DNA of 64,000 nucleotides from Candidatus Pantoea formicae (lineage in GTDB: Bacteria; Pseudomonadota; Gammaproteobacteria; Enterobacterales; Enterobacteriaceae). Of the stretch, positions 34,197 through 42,846 are shown one piece after another (positions within the stretch are counted from its first letter, which is position 1; each line of letters starts with the position of its first letter). The position numbers were made by a program, and so were the translations under genes. Below the pieces are notes generated by a model. That model saw only the letters and a list, made by a program, of their open reading frames with translations. It was not told where the DNA came from and ran no database searches. The DNA is taken from contig NZ_VWXD01000018.1 of assembly GCF_011752625.1 (NCBI RefSeq), positions 17,960 to 81,959 on the forward strand, written 5' to 3'.

Positions 34197-35176
34197 GCTG
34201 GTACTCCTCTCCCGGTTGCTGTTATCCATGTTTCGGTGAGTTCATCGCGGCGAAGGGCAAAGTAGCACCGGCAGTGAACGGAGAAAGGGAGCCCCCGCAG
34301 GCCGCAGCGCAAGCGAGCCGCAGGCGAGTGCGAACGGGTGAGGAGGCAGCGAAGCGGTGCCCTTTCGGAAGTGAATCTGACTGTGCTACGACAAGCCCTC
34401 CGCGGTGGACCGCCGGAACAGAACAGCCGCACGGGATGAAATGAGCATGAACACCTCCGGAACGACGGAACGGCGTGACGGCCTTGCAGGGCGCGACCGC
34501 GCCCGGTGAACGCACCGGCGCCAGCCGGTTGCAGCCGTTGACCTCAGCCATCAGACCCTAGCCGTCAGGCACGGAGCGCGGCCCTTCGCGTTCCGGCGGA
34601 GCTTACCGGCTTTGCCGGTTAGCGAAGTGGGGCTCGACGACCCGGCCTGCCGGGGAGCCGAAGGGGGCCATGCTGTTGCTGTTTAAGCTTATTTTTATGC
34701 GGCGGGAAATCAGAACTGACAGGAGAAAAACAGAAGCTTAACCGGATCTGGAGATTGTGACCGTACGCATCCGGGCGGAGAGGACCGGTGCGCCAGCACC
34801 GGTTTTCCCGGCCCGCAGGGCGGTAGTGTTGCCGTTTCGGGCTGAAAGAAAGCGCAAAGCAAAACCGCGCCAGGGGGCGCGGTGTAGGATAATCTGAGCA
34901 AAGGTGACTTGCCTGGCCGGTCCTGTTCGGAAGCAGCCAGCGCGCCTGGAGAGACAAACTGCTGCCGGAATAAAACGTGAGAGAACGGCAATTCTGGTCA
35001 CCCGGCACGCTATAAATAATCAAAATAACAACGAGCAAAGCCACTCTGGTCAAGACCGTTACCCGACTCTATGCGGTGGCTGCGCCGCCAGGCGCAGCTC
35101 TCCCGTAGGCCGCCGGAGGCGGCAGGGGGGTTCGCGGCCTGAGAGGGGGCGACGGGCTTCCCTGCCCTGCCCCGGA
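34197..35176. repeat. Long GC-rich leader, copy 2 of the duplicated module
   Basis: About 980 bases without a credible gene. The first half repeats the module at 31333-31800 in order; the second half has its own hairpins, such as ACCGGTGC/GCACCGGT near 34783-34802 and GGCGCAGC/GCTGCGCC near 35083-35100. Same orientation and position logic as copy 1: it precedes a left-running leading-region gene. Confidence 0.55.
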
Positions 35177-35575
35177 TTATCTTTTCATCGCGGCGGTGAC
35201 TTCTCTTATGGCCTCATTTTCAAGAGGCCAGAGGCGCGCGGCGCTGCCTTCTCCGCCCTGCACGTCCTCAAGCCGCATAAAATCTCCCGCCACACGCAGC
35301 ACCTGCATCAGCGAAGCGACAGGCACGCAGACTTCATGTCTCCGCTGGATGTTATCCAGCATGCTCCTCAGCTCGTCTCCTCCAACACCATACTCATGGT
35401 GGCCATCGAGCATGTCGAACTGGCTCAGAATTTCGGCAGCCACCTTCTCTGGCACACTGTCATCATCGAGCACGGCCAGCACATCCTCTTTCGTCCAGAC
35501 AATCAGTGCAATCTGTTCGTCGGCGCGGTGTTTCTGAAGCAGTTGTGCGCAAAGCGCGTTAACGGTTCCGTACAT
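35177..35575 (-). CDS. DUF1380 family protein
   Basis: 132 residues from ATG 35575 (AAGGAGA ahead). The start MYGTVNALCAQLLQKHRADE and the IVWTKEDVL motif are typical of DUF1380 proteins found in leading regions of F-like plasmids; function is not known. Two shorter relatives with a WxAxDF...TPDE pattern follow at 37737 and 38024. Confidence 0.8.
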   Translation of the reverse strand: MYGTVNALCAQLLQKHRADEQIALIVWTKEDVLAVLDDDSVPEKVAAEILSQFDMLDGHHEYGVGGDELRSMLDNIQRRHEVCVPVASLMQVLRVAGDFMRLEDVQGGEGSAARLWPLENEAIREVTAAMKR

Positions 35576-35622
35576 TTTTTCTGTCTCCTTGCGGGGCGGC
35601 CTTCGCCGCCCACGTTGATTAA

Positions 35623-36060
35623 TCAGTCCAGCGCGGCAAAAATCGCGGCGGCTTCCGGGTGGGCAAAGGCGTAGTCGGTCAGCTGGCGGTGGTGGCGGCA
35701 GTAAAGCGCGCACAGCTCCGTGTCATCATGGCGGTCATACATCCAGCTGCGGTGGTTCAGCACCAGTGAGGTGATCACGATGCCCGCCGCCTCGCTGCTC
35801 AGGCGCACATCGCTGTGGTTTGCCGGGTTAACGAAGCGCCACGTTTCCTCCGCTGCGGGCTTCATGAAGCCACCGCCGGAAGGCAGCTGCGCGAAGTCCC
35901 ACACGCCGCCGTTGTAGTCCGAAAGGTAACGATCGGCGTACAGGTACACGTTGTTTTCGGCGCGCATGAAATCGTCGCCAAACAGCGCGGGCAGGAAACG
36001 CAGGCGCACGTAGTCGTCAGGGACGCGCGCGGACTCAAAGGCAGGGGTAGCAGTCTTCAT
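35623..36060 (-). CDS. KlcA/ArdB-type antirestriction protein
   Basis: 145 residues. LRFLPALFGDDFMRAENNVY, YADRYLSDYNGGVWDF and LPSGGGFMKP are the hallmark blocks of the ArdB/KlcA family, which relieves type I restriction and so protects the plasmid on entry. ATG 36060 with GGAGATTTCTG upstream. Position in the leading region fits early expression in recipients. Confidence 0.92.
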   Translation of the reverse strand: MKTATPAFESARVPDDYVRLRFLPALFGDDFMRAENNVYLYADRYLSDYNGGVWDFAQLPSGGGFMKPAAEETWRFVNPANHSDVRLSSEAAGIVITSLVLNHRSWMYDRHDDTELCALYCRHHRQLTDYAFAHPEAAAIFAALD

Positions 36061-36499
36061 CAGAAATCTCCGCAGTCAGGGTGGTTAACAGTTCCGGCCT
36101 GTGCCGTGACTGAATGACAGCCCGGCGAAAAGCGGAGTGTTCAGGAGCGGTGACGAGGCCGCAGCGCAAGCGAACGGAGGCGGGATTACGGACGGCGCAG
36201 ACGCGAAGCATGAGCGGAGGCGCGACGGGAGTAAGCGCGACGGAGAGAGTGCGAACGGGCGAGGAGACGAGCCTGCGGCTCTTGAACACGCAGCGGCCGG
36301 GCTAAAGTGAAGTCACGGTACCGGCCGCAGACCGCACGGTTTTTATTCCCCCGCCGCAGGCGGCATCAGTGAGGCGCGCAGCAACATCCTTTTCGCCTTG
36401 TCCACATCCGGGGTGCATATCCGCCCCGGAACCCTGTGGATAAAACCGGCCCTGCCGTGCGCCGGCAGGGGTGCAGAGTGGCGTTCTTTTTTTAATCAG
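36061..36499. other. GC-rich leader upstream of klcA
   Basis: About 440 bases without a gene. A run of GGCGxxxxGAGCGGAGGCG-like repeats at 36120-36290 is followed by hairpins (CCGGCC near 36325 and GCCGGCAGG near 36460). The segment GTGCGAACGGGCGAGGAG (36249-36266) also occurs, slightly changed, at 34330-34347, 37540 and 38400. Confidence 0.45.
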
Positions 36500-36733
36500 T
36501 CACGCCCTCAGGTGTTTCTGTATCACGGCCGCGCGCCGGTAGAGTTCAACCAGGTCGCTATCGATCCCCTCAATCAGCAGGCCCGTCATGCGCTGTTCGC
36601 GGCTGGCGCCCTGCCAGAGGTGGCGCGCGGTCATGTCGCGCAGGCGCAGGTGGAACTCATACAGCGATTCTTCCAGGTCGGCGACGTCGGCCGCCAGTGC
36701 ATCGTTATCAGGGTGCATAGTGTGACCGTTCAT
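36500..36733 (-). CDS. Small helical protein coupled to the methylase gene
   Basis: 77 residues from ATG 36733 (CCGGAGA ahead), following the methylase stop by 17 bases. Predicted all-helical (ADVADLEESLYEFHLRLRDM, RMTGLLIEGIDSDLVELYRR). No family recognised. Probably cotranscribed with the methylase gene. Confidence 0.65.
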   Translation of the reverse strand: MNGHTMHPDNDALAADVADLEESLYEFHLRLRDMTARHLWQGASREQRMTGLLIEGIDSDLVELYRRAAVIQKHLRA

Positions 36734-36750
36734 CGTGTTCTCTCCGGTTA

Positions 36751-37395
36751 TCAGGCCGCGCGGGCGTCGCGGTGGGCATACAGGCGGCGCAGGCCGGCGG
36801 CGTGGTACTGCTCCATCAGCTCGATACCAATCCAGCGGCGCCCGCACTCCTGGGCGGCCACGCAGGTCGAGCCGGAACCTGCAAACGGGTCCAGAACAAT
36901 GGCGCCGGGCTGCGTGAAGGTCTCAATCAGCGGCCGGAGGGCGCTGACCGGCTTTTCGGTCGGGTGATGGCGGTTGCCGGTGTACTCCCACGGCATCACA
37001 TCCGGCAGCGGCTTTGCCGGCAGCGCCGGGCGCCCTTTGGCCAGCACGTAGGCGCTTTCGTGCTGGTAGCCGACGAAGGCCGATTTTGAGGCGTAAGGCT
37101 TGGTGAACACGATGTGGCCGACCACGCGGAACCCGGCCGCCTTCCACGCCTGCATAAAAATGTCTGTCCGGTTCCAGCCGTAGAAGCTCACCGCCAGGCT
37201 GTTGTCTTTCAGCACCCGGAACATTTCGTTGCTCGCCGGCTGGACCCACTCGCTGTTCACGTCGTTGGCAATCGAGCGGCCGGAACGGTCCTTAAAGCCG
37301 ACGAGATACGGCGGATCGGTGAGGATGAAATCAATGCTTTTGTCCGGAAAGCCGCCCATAACCTGTACGCTGTCGCCGTGCATGAATCGAGACAT
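36751..37395 (-). CDS. Orphan DNA methyltransferase (N6/N4 β-class)
   Basis: 214 residues from ATG 37395 (CAGGAG ahead). Catalytic motif DPPY at residues 27-30 comes before the SAM-binding motif DPFAGSGST near 172, the order of β-class N6-adenine/N4-cytosine methylases. No restriction gene lies beside it, so it is likely a stand-alone methylase that marks plasmid DNA against host restriction or affects its control, as in other F-like leading regions. Target sequence not predictable here. Confidence 0.92.
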   Translation of the reverse strand: MSRFMHGDSVQVMGGFPDKSIDFILTDPPYLVGFKDRSGRSIANDVNSEWVQPASNEMFRVLKDNSLAVSFYGWNRTDIFMQAWKAAGFRVVGHIVFTKPYASKSAFVGYQHESAYVLAKGRPALPAKPLPDVMPWEYTGNRHHPTEKPVSALRPLIETFTQPGAIVLDPFAGSGSTCVAAQECGRRWIGIELMEQYHAAGLRRLYAHRDARAA

Positions 37396-37736
37396 AGTGA
37401 TGCTCCTGTGTATGAAGGGGGCACCGGTAGTGGTGCCGTGACCTCCACACAGACGGGCGAACAGCGGAGCAAACAGGGGCGGATGCGCAAGCCGCACGCG
37501 CCGCCGGAGCGGACTGAATGTCCCGCGCACGGCGGGGAACGGGTGAGCAGTCCGGCGACAGCTTACCTTGTTTGCGAGGCCGCCCGGCTACCGTGAGGGC
37601 ACGGCACTTTACGCCCGCCGTTTTCCGGCCGCAGGCCGGCATGAAGGCGGAGCGCAGCGACAACCTTTTTCATTCCTGCAGTGATGCCGCCGTGACCGGC
37701 GACATCAGAGGATCTGCAGTTGCACTCCGCGCAGCG
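37396..37736. repeat. GC-rich leader upstream of the methylase, with repeat copy A
   Basis: About 340 bases without a gene. The block 37489-37549 recurs at 38351-38411 with few changes, in the same orientation and the same place relative to the next left-running gene. A hairpin GGCCGCAGGCC lies near 37625. Confidence 0.5.
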
Positions 37737-37979
37737 CTATTTCCCCTCCCCCTCCAGCAAAACGGCATCGATGGCCATCTCCAGATGCCACCAGTTAAAT
37801 CCCTCGTTTGCATCATGATGGTCTTCGGCATACTCCATGGCCGCCGCAATCTCATCCGGCGTCATCGTCGGGTTAATACCAAGAAAGTCCTCTGCCAGCC
37901 AGAAGGTGCCGCAGCACAGCTCGTCATCGCCGACTGCGGCCAGCCGCGCCCTGAATTCCCGTACGGTCATTGCTCTCAT
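37737..37979 (-). CDS. Small DUF1380-like protein
   Basis: 80 residues, acidic, with TFWLAEDFLGINPTMTPDEI and EGFNWWHLEMAIDAVL. The W-x-A-x-DF and TPDE elements match the neighbour at 38024 and more distantly the DUF1380 protein at 35177. Start ATG 37979; ATG 37970 is also possible. Function unknown. Confidence 0.65.
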   Translation of the reverse strand: MRAMTVREFRARLAAVGDDELCCGTFWLAEDFLGINPTMTPDEIAAAMEYAEDHHDANEGFNWWHLEMAIDAVLLEGEGK

Positions 37980-38023
37980 TACCTGTCCGGCGGGTTGTCC
38001 CGCCGCCTCAGGTTTTATGATGA

Positions 38024-38263
38024 TCAGGCAGGGTCTTTTTCGACCCGTGCGGCAGGGATGGTGTCGGCGCAGTGGCGCAGAATATACCAGCTGAGACTCG
38101 TATCCGTATCGAGCGAGGCATCGGCCAGCACCTCATCGGGCGTCAGCTCTGGTGCCACGTCTTCGAAATCATCGGCTGTCCACAGGTACACCACGCAGGG
38201 TGTGCCGGGTTCAAAGCGCAGCAGCTGTTGGGCCAGCTGGCCAGTGGTGAGAGGTTGATTCAT
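38024..38263 (-). CDS. Small DUF1380-like protein
   Basis: 79 residues from ATG 38263 (CGGAG five bases ahead). YLWTADDFEDVAPELTPDEV relates it to the preceding gene and to DUF1380. The two small paralogues probably arose by duplication within the leading region. Function unknown. Confidence 0.65.
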   Translation of the reverse strand: MNQPLTTGQLAQQLLRFEPGTPCVVYLWTADDFEDVAPELTPDEVLADASLDTDTSLSWYILRHCADTIPAARVEKDPA

Positions 38264-38559
38264 GGTCACTCCGGTCTACAGGTTGCACGGCATCAGCGCC
38301 GTGACGTCACGGCAGCCGGGCTATGGCGCAGGACGCAGGGTCGAGGGACGAAGCCGCACGCGCCGCCTGAGCGGACTGAATATCCCGCGAACGGTGGGGA
38401 ACGGGTGAGTCATGAGGCAAAGCCTGCCTTGCGGAAGAAGCGGCCCGCCAAGGTGAAGTCGCGGCGCAGCCTGACAGGCGGAGGAAGGTTGCATGCATTT
38501 TTTGTATGTTTTAATACGAATATGACTGCGCTCATGAAAATCGGGCGGCAGCCGAAGAT
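38264..38559. repeat. GC-rich leader with repeat copy B
   Basis: About 300 bases without a gene, upstream of the small DUF1380-like gene. It contains 38351-38411, the second copy of the block at 37489-37549. The composition changes from GC-rich to AT-rich near 38490, marking the end of the leading-region module. Confidence 0.5.
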
Positions 38560-38787
38560 ATGATGTACATAACAGACAACTGCGAGTCACTACTCATGGC
38601 CAGAGCCCTGCCCCCGACCTATCTTCCCGTTTCCCCTTCCTGCCTGGCGGAAAAGCTCCGCGAAATTGCGGACATGCTGGAAGTCCGCAGCCCGTTTATC
38701 CGCGCGGCAGAACGGCACTGCGCCACGGGAAGCCGCGGCGAGCCTTTAACGATTATCCGCATCGAGATTCAGGAGCAACCTGAGTAA
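38560..38787 (+). CDS. Small hypothetical protein
   Basis: 75 residues (63 if ATG 38596 is used). LAEKLREIADMLEVRSPFIR is helical and the C-terminal LTIIRIEIQEQ is strand-like. No strong ribosome site is visible at either start and no family is recognised. First rightward gene after the left-running leading block. Confidence 0.45.
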   Translation: MMYITDNCESLLMARALPPTYLPVSPSCLAEKLREIADMLEVRSPFIRAAERHCATGSRGEPLTIIRIEIQEQPE

Positions 38788-39501
38788 GTCAGATATTTAC
38801 GTTTAAAGTAAGGCGGATGACTGGCTCTGGCAACTCTATGCGCAGGGGCCATATCAGTGCGGCCCCTTCCCGGGGCTTAAATTATTTTATGCACCGGGCA
38901 CTTAAATATAAACTCGTACGACTCGCCTCTGCCGGTTAACTGAATGTCAGGTGACATCGGATATACAGGACGCCAGGTCCGGGAAGCGCCGCTTCGAACA
39001 AAAAGATTTATATTTAAGCACAGCGCCAGTGTAAAAGTGGCAGCATATTTTCGCTTCGGCAATCAGTCAGTCACTGGAGACGGAAAAAATAAATGAGAGA
39101 GTTAATGAACATATTCTCTGCAGGAATCTTGTTATGGAGAAAAACCATTGCGTAGATCCTCTGGCTTTACTGCACCTGAGCAGTATTTAGCAGTCTGCCT
39201 GCGGGTGCGCCCTTGCGGAATCAGATGCGCAGCGCATGCACCATGCTTCTGACAGTTCGAGTTACCTGCTCTTACCCGGGTGAAGGCCAGAGTGAGAGAT
39301 ATTTTCTCAGGATGGAGTACACAACATCAATATATCAGAAAAATATCAGACATTTATAATAAAAGGAAAAGATTCAATTTATTTATCCTTATTAATCCAT
39401 AGCCGATAACTATGCATATCATTTAAATTCCGCTCCGCCATTTGTTATAATAACGATGTGGTTAAAATTATTCTCATTCATTTCTTAAGCGAGGTGTAAA
39501 C
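38788..39501. other. Intergenic region, nothing certain
   Basis: About 700 bases. A hairpin GGGGCC/GGCCCC (38845-38866) could end rightward transcription. A 61-codon leftward frame (38877-39062) has no ATG and no ribosome site. Its C-terminal half could be a gene remnant, but I cannot support it as a gene. The last 200 bases are AT-rich and should contain the promoter of the gene at 39502. Confidence 0.4.
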
Positions 39502-39810
39502 GTGTTGTACAGCGAAGACATGACAGGTCACGCAGTTATTGGTGAAGCCGCAGTCAATCTTGCCGTGCGTGAAGAGGAAATATCCGTTGATGCTCTCCTG
39601 ACGGAGCTGGACATTATGCTTAAAGCAGAGAAAACCAGCAGCCGCAGCCGGCGCATCAGCGATGCCATCAGCTGGCTGCGCGACTTCCGGACCGTCGGTG
39701 CGCGCGGGGGTGCCGGTAAGAAATGGATGCTGTCTGATGCAGACAGCCACACTGCCGGCGGCGAGGCCACCATTCGCCTGCAGGCTGATGATGACGATGA
39801 AATGAGATAA
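39502..39810 (+). CDS. YmgA-like connector protein 1
   Basis: 102 residues from GTG 39502 (GAGGTG ahead). The core GHAVIGEAAVNLAVREEEIS, an LLTELDIML helix and ISDAISWLRDF parallel E. coli YmgA (EITGQAVLQILRMKINFS...LLVMKSAEE...IIRDF). In E. coli, YmgA and relatives act through the RcsC/RcsD phosphorelay to change matrix production under BluR/BluF control. The C-terminal acidic tail is specific to this copy. Similarity judged by eye; function inferred. Confidence 0.65.
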   Translation: MLYSEDMTGHAVIGEAAVNLAVREEEISVDALLTELDIMLKAEKTSSRSRRISDAISWLRDFRTVGARGGAGKKWMLSDADSHTAGGEATIRLQADDDDEMR

Positions 39811-40041
39811 CCACAACCTTCAGGAGCGGGCGCTCAGCGTCCGCCTTTAGCTGACCTCGTAAGATGACTGCCTGCGCGCGCAATCATTAACGAAGCGCAC
39901 CCCAGCGCCTTTTAACCTATAATTTCTCTGTCATTGGGTACGTTCTGCAGATGCAGCGCTGCCGGCCACACAATAACAATCCGCCACACCACTTTTACCG
40001 CCGTCATCCGCTCAGGATGCTCCGGCAGGGACCTTCACAGC

Positions 40042-40305
40042 ATGAAAAATACCAACTCAGTGACCACAATCCGCGCCCGCCTGCAGAACATCGGCGACGC
40101 GCTGGCGGCTGAAAGTCAGGAGCTTGAAGAGGCAATACAGGCGATTCTGGCCTCAGGCGTAAGGCTGACCAACAAAACGCTCATCATCCACGTCATTCAC
40201 GACCTTGAGCAGGAGCGTGACGCGCAGAGACAGGCGGTGCTGCGAAGCGTGCTGGAGCTTATCGTCAGTCACACGCCGGACGATGCCGACGGGCAGGCCT
40301 CATAA
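40042..40305 (+). CDS. AriR/YmgB-family connector protein
   Basis: 87 residues from ATG 40042. GDALAAESQELEEAIQAILA, LTNKTLIIHVIHDLE and VLRSVLELIVSHTPDD match the YmgB/AriR fold family (E. coli AriR: LEEESAVLGQAVTNLMLSG ... IILSLIHSLE ... TLEIVLRYTADD). AriR dimers influence biofilm and acid resistance and act downstream of BluR. A second AriR-like gene lies at 45796. Confidence 0.8.
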   Translation: MKNTNSVTTIRARLQNIGDALAAESQELEEAIQAILASGVRLTNKTLIIHVIHDLEQERDAQRQAVLRSVLELIVSHTPDDADGQAS

Positions 40306-40326
40306 CGCCTGCGCGACAGGGCTGTT

Positions 40327-40587
40327 TCAGTTAAGTTTGGCGGCAAAAATCCGGATGGCCCGGCTGCAGGCCTCGCGCATGGCCATATCGGAGCCGGACT
40401 CCTTCAGGCGCCAGAGCGCACCGATAAGTTCGTGCGGGCTGACTGTCCCGCCCCTGTGCAGTACCTGCCTGATGGCCAGCCCGATGGCTTCGTGCATCAG
40501 TTCCTGTATTTCATTTTCGGTTTTCAGGTGCGCTCCGCTTATTGGGGATATACACAGTGTATCGCGATAAGCGGCGCGCAGATACAA
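40327..40587 (-). CDS. Small helical protein, connector-like subfamily X (copy 1)
   Basis: Up to 86 residues; the start is uncertain (TTG 40587, or an internal ATG giving 57 residues). The core MHEAIGLAIRQVLHRGGTVS...GALWRL...REACSRAIRIFAAKLN pairs with the product at 45380-45577 (AVIGTVVARLL...ALHSM...RESCERAVRLLAQQMH). Length and helix pattern resemble YmgA/AriR connectors, but the family is not recognised. A terminator follows the gene at 40590-40614 only for the upstream gene. Confidence 0.55.
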   Translation of the reverse strand: MYLRAAYRDTLCISPISGAHLKTENEIQELMHEAIGLAIRQVLHRGGTVSPHELIGALWRLKESGSDMAMREACSRAIRIFAAKLN

Positions 40588-40589
40588 GC

Positions 40590-40614
40590 ACCAAAAAAAA
40601 CCGCCCAGAGGCGG
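40590..40614 (-). terminator. Rho-independent terminator
   Basis: On the minus strand CCGCC-TCTG-GGCGG is followed by TTTTTTTT, immediately after the TAA of the 43-residue gene at 40615. Confidence 0.85.
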
Positions 40615-40746
40615 TTAAATCAGCGGGGTGGCGCCCCGGTCGGGCGGGATGTCTCTGTCGCCGCCCGGTACCTCATCTTCATGACCAGGCGCCGGCTCGT
40701 GGTCCGGCATCGGGGTCGCGTCGTCAGGCATCGGCTGGTCAGACAT
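40615..40746 (-). CDS. 43-residue acidic micropeptide
   Basis: ATG 40746 lies two bases after the TAG of the upstream micropeptide gene and a strong terminator follows its stop. The product is very rich in Pro, Asp and Glu (MSDQPMPDDATPMPDHEPAP at the N-terminus) and should be disordered. The terminator and tandem arrangement argue that it is a real gene. Function unknown. Confidence 0.55.
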   Translation of the reverse strand: MSDQPMPDDATPMPDHEPAPGHEDEVPGGDRDIPPDRGATPLI

Positions 40747-40747
40747 G

Positions 40748-40870
40748 CTATTTTCCGCCCTTCTGCTTCATGGTATCGCTGTCCCTGGTGTCTTTTTTGT
40801 TGCCCGCGGGCAGCTTGCTGTGGTCGGCGTCTTTGCCATCCTTCACATTTTTTTCGTTACGGTCAGCCAT
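40748..40870 (-). CDS. 40-residue hydrophilic micropeptide
   Basis: ATG 40870 with GGAGG five bases ahead. The product (MADRNEKNVKDGKDADHSKL at its N-terminus, ending KQKGGK) is highly charged and resembles small stress-induced hydrophilic proteins in composition. It forms a two-gene unit with the acidic micropeptide that follows, closed by a terminator. Confidence 0.55.
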   Translation of the reverse strand: MADRNEKNVKDGKDADHSKLPAGNKKDTRDSDTMKQKGGK

Positions 40871-40975
40871 GGTTACCTCCGTCACCCGTTATCGGGTAAC
40901 GTTAAGTTTAGCCGCGTGACGGTACCGGGAGGTGAACAAATATCCGGTCTGTGACTTAAGCGTAAAAACCGCTCA

Positions 40976-41209
40976 TTACGCGGGCGGTGAAAGCGAGGCG
41001 TCCCGCGCTTCAGTCATGCTGTCGTCCACGCACAGGCGGCAGATGCAGGCCCGCATCTTCAGCTGCTGTGACGCAATCTGATACGCGTGCCGGTAGTTCA
41101 CGGCCGAGCCCAGGAACTGACGCTCCGGGTGGTCCTCAAGGCACACGCAGCCCTTCACGTGCAGCTGGTCCTGCTGCTCCATTCTGAGCAGATAATAAAA
41201 CTGCCACAT
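40976..41209 (-). CDS. Small cysteine-containing protein
   Basis: 77 residues from ATG 41209 with a strong AGGAGG six bases ahead. Cysteines occur as KGCVCLED and RACICRLCVDD, which could bind metal. No family recognised. It lies among the connector genes and is read leftwards. Confidence 0.6.
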   Translation of the reverse strand: MWQFYYLLRMEQQDQLHVKGCVCLEDHPERQFLGSAVNYRHAYQIASQQLKMRACICRLCVDDSMTEARDASLSPPA

Positions 41210-41410
41210 AAGCGGCCTCCTTCCATGATAAAAGGAGCAATGTATGCCTGAATATATAACGGTGGAATTAATTTCTGATGCGATTTAAGCGCGGGATATG
41301 CGGAGAGTGTCGTCCCTGACAGGTTCTCCGGCCGGTACACGCCTGAGCGCGACCGCTGAGGTCATCTTCATCGTCGTCTTCCGGCCAGAGCCGGACTACG
41401 TCCTTTGGCG

Positions 41411-41671
41411 TCAGTTCTTCTCGTCGTTCAGGCCCGCAAGGGTCTGCAGGTACGGCACGTGCCGGACGGCCTGCTCCGGCTCGTGGAAGCTCTTCAGCCA
41501 GCTTCTGGCTTCGGATATTTCAGTGAGCCGGTTATCGCTGCCGCCGGCCTCCGCCATGTGTCCGAGCTCGGCAATAAGCGATTGCACGCTTATTTCCTTT
41601 TCGCCCAGCGCCAGGCTCAGTGCCGCCTCGCCAATAATGACGTGCCCTTTCCCGTCGTGTTGAATAGACAA
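41411..41671 (-). CDS. YmgA-like connector protein 2
   Basis: 86 residues from TTG 41671, eight bases after GGAGG. VIIGEAALSLALGEKEISVQ, LIAELGHMAEA and EARSWLKSFH closely parallel the products at 39502 and 47096. Divergent from bluR, with about 220 bases between the two starts, so a shared BluR-controlled region is plausible. Confidence 0.7.
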   Translation of the reverse strand: MSIQHDGKGHVIIGEAALSLALGEKEISVQSLIAELGHMAEAGGSDNRLTEISEARSWLKSFHEPEQAVRHVPYLQTLAGLNDEKN

Positions 41672-41890
41672 ATTTACTACCTCCGTTTCACGTTGATGAC
41701 AGCCTCACGTCACACTGTAGTCGCGGATGGTGAAAGCGCCCGGAGTTTATTCTGAAATTAGCCGTATCCGTAATAACTTATATCAGGTAGTGTGGTAATG
41801 AGTCTCTCCGCGCGACGAGTTCCTCTCAAGCCCGCGCAGTTAAACCTCCGGCCCTGCCAGACAGGCTTTCTCCCCTCACGGACGCAATTT

Positions 41891-42655
41891 ATGCCGTTCC
41901 ATACAACTGATACCGTCTGCGGTATCGTGGGCGTACTGCCTGAAACCCTGCGACGCTGGCGGCGGGCAGGCCTTATATCCCCGCCCTCAAAAGAAGGGTA
42001 CTCGGACGCCCAGCTGGCGTGTGCGCTGCGCGTGCTGGACCTGACCGCCGGAGGCAATACGCTGTTTGACATTCACGCGACGCTGCGCTGGCCGGGGCTG
42101 GCGCTCAGGGGCGGCTGGACGTTCCGCGAGGAGGATATGCTGCAGCTGCTCCACCGCCACACCGATGACGACGTGCGCCGGGAAATGCGCATGATGGCCA
42201 CGGACTACTGTACCGACGACTTCGTCAACCGCTACCTGCGGCCGCTCAATCTGTGGCTGCGCAGCGACGCCAGTGAAGGCGCCACGGAACGACAGGGGCG
42301 CTTCCATGCGGCCGTACTGGCGCAGTGGAGCCTGATGGCTTCGGCGTCAGCGAGGCGTGCCACCATTCCCCTGTTTCTGGAGGCGGTCAGCGTCACGGAC
42401 AGCACGGAAATCTGGATGGAAGCCATCCGGCTGACGGGCCAGGGGTTCAGGGTGGAGGTTAATGATGCATGCAGCGGCATCCCTGCAAGCGCCCTGAGGC
42501 ACCACGACCATCACCTGATGTGGTGCGGTAACGGCATCAGTGCAGCGATGCGCGACCACTTCCGCCTGAACCTGGAGCGCGGTGAGGCCATTATGCTGAC
42601 CGGCGACGACCGGCGGCTGGTCAGCAACGCTGATGCGCTGACAGCCGTCGCATAA
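41891..42655 (+). CDS. bluR: BluR-type MerR-family repressor
   Basis: 254 residues from ATG 41891 (E. coli BluR: about 243); earlier in-frame starts at 41792/41798 would add an unrelated N-terminus. The N-terminal winged-helix reads VCGIVGVLPETLRRWRRAGL with KEGYSDAQL following, as in MerR proteins. The C-terminal domain is of the BluR/CarH-like helical type but without cofactor motif visible. E. coli BluR represses ycgZ-ymgA-ariR until BluF, excited by blue light at low temperature, removes it. bluF follows 191 bases downstream in the same direction, which differs from a fused operon. Confidence 0.8.
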   Translation: MPFHTTDTVCGIVGVLPETLRRWRRAGLISPPSKEGYSDAQLACALRVLDLTAGGNTLFDIHATLRWPGLALRGGWTFREEDMLQLLHRHTDDDVRREMRMMATDYCTDDFVNRYLRPLNLWLRSDASEGATERQGRFHAAVLAQWSLMASASARRATIPLFLEAVSVTDSTEIWMEAIRLTGQGFRVEVNDACSGIPASALRHHDHHLMWCGNGISAAMRDHFRLNLERGEAIMLTGDDRRLVSNADALTAVA

Positions 42656-42846
42656 GGTCGTCACCGTTCTTTCTGAGGTTTCACAGGTAGCATTCTGATT
42701 CCTGCCCGCTGATACCTCTGCGCGGTGCAGCCTGCGCTGACCCGTAAAGCTCCGGTACGAGCCAGACCCGGCTACCGGTCCGGTTTGAGAAAGCTCGGCC
42801 GGCTGCTATGGTGACCGTGACAATCTGCGGCAATACGGAGCCTGTA

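Noticed and set aside
38877..39062. Leftward 61-codon frame
   Set aside because: No ATG or ribosome site and no family; kept only as a note in the intergenic entry.
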